Source of the DNA: a bacterium
Lineage (GTDB): Bacteria > UBA9089 > CG2-30-40-21 > SBAY01
NCBI GenBank assembly: GCA_040757115.1
Contig: JBFLYA010000092.1
Coordinates: 1-14,381, forward strand
Reading direction: 5' to 3'
DNA: 14,381 nucleotides
In this document: positions 1-8,500 of the stretch, in pieces
Position numbering within the stretch: the stretch's first letter is position 1
Layout: the number at the start of each line of letters is the position of its first letter
Translations under genes and position numbers: made by a program
The notes under the pieces: generated by a model
The model's input: the letters and a program-made list of their open reading frames with translations, nothing else
What the model was told of the DNA's origin: nothing
Database searches by the model: none

Positions 1-20
1 TGATTGTGGAAAACAACAAA

Positions 21-60
21 TTTCCATAAATTTCTATTAGTTTCTATTAATTTCAATTTT
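21..60. repeat. 10-bp AT-rich tandem repeat, four degenerate copies
   Basis: Four consecutive 10-bp units each begin with TTTC: TTTCCATAAA, TTTCTATTAG, TTTCTATTAA and TTTCAATTTT. The array lies directly after the stop codon of the acyltransferase gene and runs to near the window edge. No hairpin or T-tract typical of a terminator accompanies it. Its function is unknown. Confidence 0.6.
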
Positions 61-61
61 T

Positions 62-808
62 TTAATAATATCTCCCTATCTCCTTAATCTCCACATCTCC
101 TTTTGTTACACCACCTGAACGCTTACTTCTTATCAAACAAAATTCATCTGCTTGTTCAGTGATAGCATTTAACTTTTGCTTTAATATTTGACTCTCCTCG
201 CTTACATCTTTTTTTTCAGATATCTGGTATGGTTTTCCAAAAATTATTATTCCTTGAGTAAAAGGATACGGGATTTGAAATTTATCCCATGCCTTTTCCA
301 ATATCCACTTTTTTTTAACCGCGGTGGTTAATGGGACAATGTATGCCTTTTTCTTTTTTGCAAGAGATATTATTCCTTCTTTTGGTTCATAAATAGGTCC
401 TGTTGGTCCATCAACAGCAAAGCCAAAATCATCACCCTGTTTTGTTTGCTTTATCAGTTCTAATAATGCTCTTGTTCCTCCTCTTGTTGTTGAACCACGA
501 AATATTCTGCATCCAAATCTTTTTAAAATCCTGCTTTGATATTCTCCATCACGACTTAAACTAACCATTATCACAATCTGGCGATGACTCATATATGGCA
601 CCAGAAGGAATTGTCTCCCATGCCAGAAGGCATAAATCAGAGTTTTTCCTTCTTGTTTTAATTGCCTGATATTTTCTTCTCCAATAACTTTTATTTTTAA
701 GGTGTTATAAAGTAATCTAATCAGTAAATGTGCTAAAAAAGGGATAATCAAGTTTAAAAACTTTTGTTTCACTAATATACTTTTATCATAAATTTTCCTT
801 CTTGTCAA
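62..808 (-). CDS. DUF374 lysophospholipid acyltransferase-like protein
   Basis: The 248-aa product resembles the DUF374 branch of the lysophospholipid acyltransferase superfamily, which transfers acyl chains to lipid or lipid A-type acceptors at the inner membrane. An N-terminal hydrophobic stretch (about residues 17-34) would anchor it. Recognisable family blocks are WHGR at 62-65 (the likely catalytic His is H63), SRDGE at 85-89, FRGSTTRGG at 103-111 and DGPTGP at 133-138. Length is normal for the family. The start is TTG at 806-808, because an in-frame stop (TAG) lies seven codons upstream and no ATG is available. An AGGAG lies 15 nt before it, a long spacing, and a TATACT lies 8 nt before it, so a leaderless transcript is also possible. 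It follows the PorV/PorQ-like gene by 48 nt, suggesting cotranscription and a role in envelope lipid assembly. The acyl acceptor cannot be told from sequence. Confidence 0.85.
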   Translation of the reverse strand: MTRRKIYDKSILVKQKFLNLIIPFLAHLLIRLLYNTLKIKVIGEENIRQLKQEGKTLIYAFWHGRQFLLVPYMSHRQIVIMVSLSRDGEYQSRILKRFGCRIFRGSTTRGGTRALLELIKQTKQGDDFGFAVDGPTGPIYEPKEGIISLAKKKKAYIVPLTTAVKKKWILEKAWDKFQIPYPFTQGIIIFGKPYQISEKKDVSEESQILKQKLNAITEQADEFCLIRSKRSGGVTKGDVEIKEIGRYY

Positions 809-816
809 GGAAAAAA

Positions 817-846
817 AGTATAACTCCTAATCATCCACCATTCCAA
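817..846 (-). promoter_or_regulatory. possible weak promoter before the DUF374 gene
   Basis: Read on the minus strand, TTGGAA (841-846) is followed after 18 nt by TATACT (817-822), which ends 8 nt before the TTG start. The same TATACT-to-start arrangement occurs at the much stronger promoter at 11650-11678. The -35 match is poor, so this is tentative. Confidence 0.3.
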
Positions 847-856
847 TTGTCCCGGG

Positions 857-1777
857 TCATCTCACATCAAATCTAAAAGTAACCGCAAGGCGGTGGGTAT
901 TGCCCAATTCATCATAAGGCACAAAGGCATAATCTACCTGGTAGTGTTTGATATTGCATCCAAATCCGCAGGTAATTCCCGTGCCAAAGTCTTTAAATAT
1001 CTGTGAATTAAATCCACCACGCAAGGCAACTAAGTTTCTAAACCATAATTCAAGCCCAAGATTTATCTTCCAATTATTATCTATTGGTTTTGTTAAATCA
1101 CAGGTAACCGCTAATGGTTGTTCTTTAAATCGATAAGCACTACCCAATTTAAGGGTTAATGGTAAGCTATCTCCTTCAACCGCAAATTTTATCTTTGGTC
1201 CCACATTTTGAAGAACGGTAGCTAAAGTCAAACCTTCCATTGGCGTCTGGTATAATTGACCAATATCAATTGCAAATGAGGATGCTTCTTCTTGTTCTAT
1301 CTTTTGCACAATTCCTTTAATTGTCATACCAATGCAGATAGATTCAGTGATAATCGAGGTATAACTGAAGGCAAAGGCAGTATCTCTGGCAGAGAAATTG
1401 CCGGTGCTTTCATCTGGCGAATCGGCATAACCAGGAATTTTCCCTGCATCTAAGTAGATGATATTAAAACCCATTGCCTTTTTGCTGGAAACAGGGAAGG
1501 CAAAACCCAGAAACCCATGACCAATGCCTTCAAACCAATCATTATATACCGTAGATATTTCAGGTTTAGTCAATTGTGTTAAGCCCGCGGGATTCCAATA
1601 GACAGCGGTAATGTCATCGGCTAAGGCACAAAATCCTTCACCCATAGCCACCGCTCTGGCACCAACACCTATCTTTAAAAAAGGCACACCTGCCGTCCCT
1701 TTAGACGATTTTGCCCAACAGTTACTACTTGTGATTAGAATAAGTGAACTTATTAAAATTAATAGTTTATACCTCAT
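857..1777 (-). CDS. PorV/PorQ family outer-membrane protein
   Basis: The 306-aa protein begins with a signal peptide (basic MRYK, a hydrophobic core to about residue 18, likely cleavage after A22). It then shows the N-terminal signature of the PorV/PorQ (UPF0164) family: GVGARAVAMGEG at 37-48, followed by the block DDITAVYWNPAGL at 54-66. The rest alternates short hydrophobic strands and turns, and the chain ends in an aromatic beta-strand (VTFRFDVR), as expected for a FadL-like outer-membrane barrel. PorV binds cargo C-terminal domains at the type IX translocon and PorQ is a related component. Which role applies here cannot be decided. The ATG at 1775-1777 has AGGAG 8 nt upstream. The neighbouring giant gene encodes a protein with a sorting-type C-terminus, which fits a partner role; this is inference. 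Confidence 0.85.
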   Translation of the reverse strand: MRYKLLILISSLILITSSNCWAKSSKGTAGVPFLKIGVGARAVAMGEGFCALADDITAVYWNPAGLTQLTKPEISTVYNDWFEGIGHGFLGFAFPVSSKKAMGFNIIYLDAGKIPGYADSPDESTGNFSARDTAFAFSYTSIITESICIGMTIKGIVQKIEQEEASSFAIDIGQLYQTPMEGLTLATVLQNVGPKIKFAVEGDSLPLTLKLGSAYRFKEQPLAVTCDLTKPIDNNWKINLGLELWFRNLVALRGGFNSQIFKDFGTGITCGFGCNIKHYQVDYAFVPYDELGNTHRLAVTFRFDVR

Positions 1778-1797
1778 TTATTTCTCTCCTTTTTGAA

Positions 1798-1825
1798 AGC
1801 GTTCGGGTTCTTCTATTTGAACGCT
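1798..1825. other. 7-bp inverted repeat in the gap before the PorV/PorQ gene
   Basis: AGCGTTC (1798-1804) pairs with GAACGCT (1819-1825) around a 14-nt loop. It sits between the nucleotidyltransferase stop and the ribosome binding site of the PorV/PorQ gene. No T-tract follows it in the direction of transcription, so it is not a convincing terminator. A TGAACGCT core recurs near 10284-10291. Confidence 0.3.
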
Positions 1826-1838
1826 GATATCTGAATGC

Positions 1839-2294
1839 TTACTCTTTTTTTACCAGTTGTAATACTTCTAAGTCTGCCTGGTCTTGTTTACGATTTAAAC
1901 TTTGTTTATTTTTTATTAATTCCTTGATGCCAATAAAAAATACCTTTTCTTTTCCATAGATTCCAACCTCTTTCCCAACCCACACTTCTTTGAAACTACA
2001 ACCTTCAATAGAGGTTATTATATCTACTCTTACAGGTTCATAGCCTAATTGAATAATTTTACCTGATTGAGCAAAATCAGATGCTTTCAATTCTAAACTC
2101 TCAAATCCAAATTCATTTAGTGTTTTGATAATTCTTTTACTATTTGCAAGAGCAGGTTCTACCAGAATATCTATATCCTTTGTATATCTTGGTTTAGCAT
2201 AAAAGGCGACTGCATACGCTCCAACAATGCAGTATTTCACCTTATTTTTGTTCAATAACATTAATAACTCTTCGAAATCTTTTTCTATCCTCAT
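1839..2294 (-). CDS. minimal nucleotidyltransferase-fold protein
   Basis: The 151-aa protein has the pol-beta-type nucleotidyltransferase pattern: a glycine-containing helix start (VGAYAVAFYA, residues 24-33), then RYTKDIDILVE with the paired acidic residues D40 and D42, and a third candidate acid at D91 (RVDII). This matches the small DUF6036/MNT-like enzymes, some of which are toxins or antitoxins that transfer nucleotides to RNA or protein. The usual second glycine of the GG motif is alanine (G25-A26). ATG at 2292-2294 is preferred because the fold begins almost at once (DFEELL). A TTG four codons further upstream (2306) would also be in frame. The gene overlaps the preceding 66-aa gene by 53 nt, which indicates translational coupling. 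Substrate and any toxin role are unproven. Confidence 0.8.
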   Translation of the reverse strand: MRIEKDFEELLMLLNKNKVKYCIVGAYAVAFYAKPRYTKDIDILVEPALANSKRIIKTLNEFGFESLELKASDFAQSGKIIQLGYEPVRVDIITSIEGCSFKEVWVGKEVGIYGKEKVFFIGIKELIKNKQSLNRKQDQADLEVLQLVKKE

Positions 2295-2442
2295 TCTTTG
2301 TCCCAATAAGTTTATAATAACATTCCCTTAAGAGTTGGACTGTTTCCAACCTTTCTTTAGCGGTCATTTTTAAATAATAATCCCTATCAAATTGTTCTGC
2401 ATCTGCAAATGAATCTGTCTTGTTAATCCAAATTTTTTTCAT
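2242..2442 (-). CDS. 66-aa protein paired with the nucleotidyltransferase
   Basis: This small, charged, apparently helical protein (Lys/Arg/Glu/Asp-rich, no signal peptide or membrane segment) starts at ATG 2440-2442 with a strong AGGAG seven nucleotides or so upstream. Its last codons overlap the start of the nucleotidyltransferase gene. From memory, short proteins with a similar middle (FDRDYYLKMTAKERLE) and an Arg-rich tail (RRVINVIEQ) often precede nucleotidyltransferases of this type in uncultivated bacteria. The arrangement resembles a two-gene toxin-antitoxin operon, with this as the possible antitoxin or accessory partner. No domain is recognised with certainty, and the role is inferred only from overlap and order. 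Confidence 0.7.
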   Translation of the reverse strand: MKKIWINKTDSFADAEQFDRDYYLKMTAKERLETVQLLRECYYKLIGTKNEDRKRFRRVINVIEQK

Positions 2443-2459
2443 TGCCTTCTCCTGAAAAT

Positions 2460-2494
2460 AGCGAATTAGCGAATTAGTGAATTAAGCGAATTAG
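2460..2494. repeat. 8-bp tandem repeat (GCGAATTA type), four copies
   Basis: The units GCGAATTA, GCGAATTA, GTGAATTA and GCGAATTA follow each other, with one extra base before the last. The array lies in the 97-bp gap between the giant gene stop and the 66-aa gene, just upstream of the latter's ribosome binding site. Confidence 0.65.
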
Positions 2495-2539
2495 AAGGAA
2501 AATTCCCCCTGTGAGTTGTAGACTCATGACCATTTCCCT

Positions 2540-5500
2540 TTATTTTATTATCGCCACTTTCCCACTTACCTTCTCGCCTTTTTCATTTGTAATAATATAG
2601 ATGTAGACGCCCGAGGCGATTCTTTCACCAGCATTATTGACTATGGGCCAGAAATAGGGATTATCTGTAATATCATCTTTATTAAATACCAATTCACCTG
2701 CAATATTGTATATCCATAGATTTACTTTACCAGATAGGTTGTAAAATTTAACTTCTTTATGTCCCTCTCGGAGTTTAAATGGATTTGGATAGACAATGAC
2801 ACTTTTGAGATTAGTTATTGGTGCGGCAACAACAAAGATTGACAATTGATTAACCTCATAGGCGGTAACTAAATCCTTATCCTTATCTACTATCTGTTTT
2901 CCTGCCACCAACTCAAAATGGTCTCCAGCAAGTCTATAGATGCGGTATGCCAGGTCATCATCTTCATTCTTCATATCCGGGTCAGAATACGGCAGAGTAA
3001 TAATAAGAGATTTACCTGTAACTGGTTGAGTTCCTTTTCCATAATAATCTTTTTCCAATGCCAGCAGTTCTCGTCCAGAATTACTTAAAATACTACTTAT
3101 AATCGGAGAAGCCTTTGATAGGTCCGTTTGCGGTGGGTCAACCTGACGAATGGTAAAGGTAACAGTTGAGTTAAATGCCCCTGTTGGTATTTCAATCACG
3201 GTTTGACCACTCTCTAAATTAGAAAGAATGCCCTTTTGTGGATTATTTAGTGCGATAATTGTCTTTGTCGCTGGATTAACTACCTCTAATTGGTCAACAA
3301 TCCGAATGCCGTCAGAATAATTGCAGAAATCACTCCAGGTTCCTACTAAATTCATTGCACGGAGACGATAATAATATGTCTTTCCTTTTGTTCTATTAGT
3401 TATTTCAAAATACTCTGTATTACCCGGAATAGCATTACTCAATGTTGTCCAGTTAATCATATCCAGACTTTCTTGTAATTCATACAGGGCAATTCCTGAT
3501 TGGGCATCATCCCACCCCTGCCAGTAAACCGTATAATTTCCATCCATATCAGCATCAAAGTCGGTTGTCAAACTTCCTTCTGTTGGTGGCAAACCAATTG
3601 CAGGTGGCGTCAGGTCAATCGTATTGGTAACTTCATTAGTCACACTCATTGTTCCGGCAAAAGTGATTTCTGCCTGATTACTTACCTTTGTTGGTGTGCC
3701 AATAACCATGGCTTTAAATGTAACACTCCCAGAACCCCCTACCGTTACCTTACCAATATTCCAGGTAATAGTGCCATTTGAATAGTTACCACTACAATAA
3801 ATACCGGTTGGTATTTTAATCGAAGTCCAGAAGGGATTTGTCCCTGATTCTTGCAGATTAATTATACAGCCATTTAAACTCTGTAAGGTAAATCTATCCG
3901 TATTGGAGTCATAAGAGATATTTACCTTTGCGGTCATATTTGTGTTTATATTCTCAATTAACTCCTGGACCCGTGAAAAATCATTTATTGATGCGGTATA
4001 AGTTCCAGAGGAAGTGACTATGGTTATATTTCCATCAACTCCTCCCTTGTCGAATTGAGTCCAACCATGGTGAACATTCAGATTAAGAATTCCTACACCT
4101 GAAATTACCTCGGCATAACTTGTCAATGTAGCCACACTTAAATATGGGTCTAAGCTATCTATAATCTCAACATTCTCGGCATCCATTAAACCAGTATTAC
4201 GATAATTGATAGTATAGGTCAAGATTTTATTTAAGGGAATACCATCTTGAGGAGATACATCCTTGGTTGAGTATCTGAACTCCGGGATAGAAGTAACAGT
4301 TCCAATAACCTCATTAGTCACACAATCTGGCATAAAATCCGCCTTAATCGTAGCTTTATTTTTGATTAAAGTGCCATTGGCTAGCGGCATCTTAATCCTG
4401 GCTTTAAAACTGACACTGCCCGGAGTATTTCTCTGTCCTAAATTCCATTTGATAGTGCGATTATTTTGGTTGTATTCACCATTATTTGATAGCGTTTCAA
4501 CAGTTAAGTGCTCATCTACTACATCCCAAATTTCAACCCCTGTAGCAGAAAGACTACTGGTATTGATATAATTGATAGTATAAGTTAGGACATTATCCGG
4601 GATAAAACTACCTGAACAAGTCTTAGAAGATGACCCAAAATCAGGCGATAGAATAGTTAATGTTCCCGGTTTGGCTAAGATAGGCGTAGATATTTGATTG
4701 GAATTAAATACCGCAGTATTATTCGGAATAGGTGTTCCATTAGGAAGTTTTGGAACCACTCGAGAATTGAATTGGACATAGCCACTTCCACTAGGATTAA
4801 TATTGCCAATCTGCCAGGTAATTGTTCCCTTATTATATTGACCATTATTCATCGGGGTGATATTGGTCAAATGAGAGGTTAACTGATCAACAATATTTAC
4901 TCCCGTGAGGGTATTACTACCATTATTGGTGTAGGAAATGGTATAAATTAAGGTATCATCCGGTTTAACTTTATCTCCTTGAATATTTACCACCTTCCGC
5001 AAGGTTATAATTTCTGTAATCACCCGATTAGTTACTTTATTCGTATCTTTAGAACTTGTACCAGAACTTGTATCCCAGGTAAATGTAGCTATGTTATCGA
5101 TTAAGGTATCATTAGGGGTGTTAGTTCCTACCTTTACCCTAAGATAAACTGACCCACCAGAATTAGCTCCAATAGTACCAATATTCCAGGTTACTACCCT
5201 CTTTGAGTATGTTCCATTAGTGGCAGTGCCAAGTTGGAGGTATTGGTTAGTGGCAGTGCCAAATTGTAGGTATTGGTTTAAGGTATCTGTAATCTTAAAA
5301 TTCGTTGCCTTACCTAATCCTTCATTATAGAATTTTATGGTATATGTTATTTCATCACCTGGCTTAACAGTGCCAATAGGAGAGTTTAACTTTTTATTTA
5401 AATTTGAATTACTAAAGTCTGCACAAGATGTAAAGGCATAAAGTGTGCCATCAGAAGAAGCGATATAAAGTATTCCCTCAACAATAGCAGGGGATGAATA

Positions 5501-8500
5501 GATTTGGTTAGGACCTGTATAATATTTCCATAGTTCAGTGCCTATATCTACATCCAGTCCGTAGACATAGCCATCATTTGCCCCAAAATATACTACACCG
5601 TTAGCTACCGCAGGTGAAGATTCAATCTTGGTGCCAATAAGATGAGCCCATTTTAGCTTACCATCTTTATTTATCGCATATAAATAACCATCATTAGCGC
5701 CACAAAATATTACCTGATTTGCTATTGCAGGTGAGGAATGGACTTTATCATTGGTTTTATATTTCCATTTTTCATTCCCTGAATAGGCATCAATAGCATA
5801 GATATAATTATCGTCTGAGGCAACATATACCACTCCATCTTTGACGGCAGGGGATGAAAATATTGCTCCAACAGTGCCAAATCGCCACTTAAAGTCACCA
5901 GATGTTGTCAGACAATAAAGATTACCATCTGCAGAACCAAAATATACCCTTCCATTAACCACTGCGGGTGAAGATTGGATTTCACCACCTGTAGGATAAA
6001 CCCATTTTTGCTCACCATCTACAATGGATAAGGCATATAATCTACCATTTCTGCCACCAATATAAAGTATTCCCTCGGATACGGCTGGAGATGATAAATG
6101 GACATTCTCCCCTAATTGTTTTGCCCATTTAAGTTCAGGGTTGGTACTCCAGCAATATATCCAGCCGTTAGAATCTGCGGTATAAAGTCTATCTCTGACG
6201 ATAGCCGGTGTAGAATTAATATAAGCATTGGTGCTAAAACTACCCGTTAGACTCTCTGTCTGGACATTAAAGACATACACCTTGTTATCCATAGAAGCGA
6301 TATAAAGTTTTCCATCGGCGATAATTGGTGAAGAAAGAATTGAACTACTTGTCTTAGTACTCCATTTAACTTGCAGTGGTGGCCGAATAACCTCACGAAA
6401 ATCATACCCTTCATGAGCAAGATTAAAATGAAACATAGGCCAATCATCACTCTCAGAATTACTTTCTGGAGTAGTTACAGATACTTTATTTGTCAACCAC
6501 GGAAGCGTCCGAGTACCCTCAATAATACTCCCTTGATTTGTAATTGTGCCTGCTGGAAGTGGGGCACGAACAGTGGCATTGAAGCTTACCTGACCACCGT
6601 GTTCTGGTAATATATCACCTAAATTCCAGGTAATTGTTGCTCCAACATACACACCATTGTTAGAAATATTAGTGATAGAACATAGCTTAGCATCTATTCT
6701 ATCTTCAATTACTACATTGGTAGCCGTTCCATTACCCGTATTTTTATATTTAATCGTAAAAGTTAATACTGTTCCAGGAAGAACCTCTCCTTCTGGATAA
6801 ACAGATTTTTGCGCAGTTGAGAAATCAGGGGTAGGGGCTTGTTTGACAGAAGTGGTGGCAATGTTACTCCTCTGGAGATAGGTCTGATCAGATTTTATCG
6901 TGGCATAGTTAGTAATAGATCCAGTGCCCAGACGGACTTTAAATCTGAGCTTTTGCCCTATATTTCCCTGTAATAATTCATTTCGTATCCACTTAATTCT
7001 CGTTGCCTGCGTAGAAAATATTTCAGTCCAGACACCATTAGTATTAGTAGCGTAAAGGATAGTATCAATGTTTTCTCCTTCTGCTGGTTCTACCAATTCG
7101 GTCAAGGCTGGAATATCATCTATAATTTCCACATTCGAGGCATTGAAATTACCACGATTACCGTATTCAATGGTGTAGGTAAGAATATCTTGAGGCGAGG
7201 CATAAGTTTTATCAACACTTTTCGTGATGTCCAGGTCAACTATCCCGCAAGAAAGAAACAGATTAACAAACCCTGCTTTATTGCCCACAATAAGATCAAG
7301 TGAACAGGAATTATCATAATCCACTACCCAGGGTGCGGCATTTTTCCCCACATCAATATCACCCTGTCCTTCAATCCTGAGTTTTCGTCCTTTATCCAGA
7401 ATAGGGTCTTTATCTGTGCCGATATTGAGGAAGACCGTGATAAATCCGTCAAAATCACCAATGACTAAATCTTTCTTATGGTCACCATTATAATCAACCA
7501 CAAAAGGAATGGCATTATTTCCAATATCAATTTCTCCCGGAGATGTGGGGCTACCAAATGATGGATTTACATCTGTGCCTGTATTTAGATAAAGAAGGAC
7601 ATTCCCTGATTTATTTCCCACGACAAGGTCTTTTTTGTCGTCATTATTCCAATCAACAACAACTGGTGTAGCATTATCACCGACATCAAGGTTTGTTGTT
7701 GGGCTACCGGCCTGGATTATAATCCCGGTGGCAAAAAGTGGGGCATTGTCTGACTGAATATTTTTAAAATAGATTACCTGACCAAGATTATTGCCACCAA
7801 TTAAATCTTTTTTTCCATCATTGTTCCAGTCTATCGGAAAAGGTCTGGCAAGGCCACCGACATCCATATTTTCAGTAAAAGTGCCTTTCTCTGCACTTGT
7901 GCCATAGACCTTTAATTCATAGCCACCAGTAAATATAGGCTCTTTATCTGTTCCGGAATTAAGAAATAATGTGACAAAACCATTTTCATCACCGACAAGG
8001 AGGTCTTTACGGTGGTCATTATTAAAGTCAATAATCGCCGGGGTAGAATACACCCCGATTTGAAGTGGGGAAGGCGGTCCTTGAACCTTAGAGCTAAAAC
8101 TAAATTGAGGCGGTTGGTATGGATAATCGTTTAAAAATACATGGATAGAGCCACATTCTACACCAACCAATAAATCCAAACCACCATCCTTATTCCAATC
8201 CATCACCAGCGGCGCAGCCCTTTGCCCAACATCAATATCTAAATTACCGACTTTAATCTTTTGTCCCGGCTCAAAGGTTAAGATTCTATTTCCTATCAAA
8301 GGAATAAGTCCCTGCGTATTGGTGCCAGAAGTTACTACCCCTTTAAATAAAAAGACATTTCCCTCGCCATTGCCAATAATCAGGTCTTTTGTGCCATCAC
8401 CATTCCAATCAGCGACCTGCGGCATAGCAAATTGACCGACATCAATAAAATTGGTAGCTGTGCCAGTAACCGCTTGTGAACCAACATTCATTCTAAAGCC

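Noticed and set aside
809-856. Intrinsic terminator after the PorV/PorQ gene
   Set aside because: The T-run at about 809-816 on the minus strand is not preceded by a stable GC-rich hairpin.
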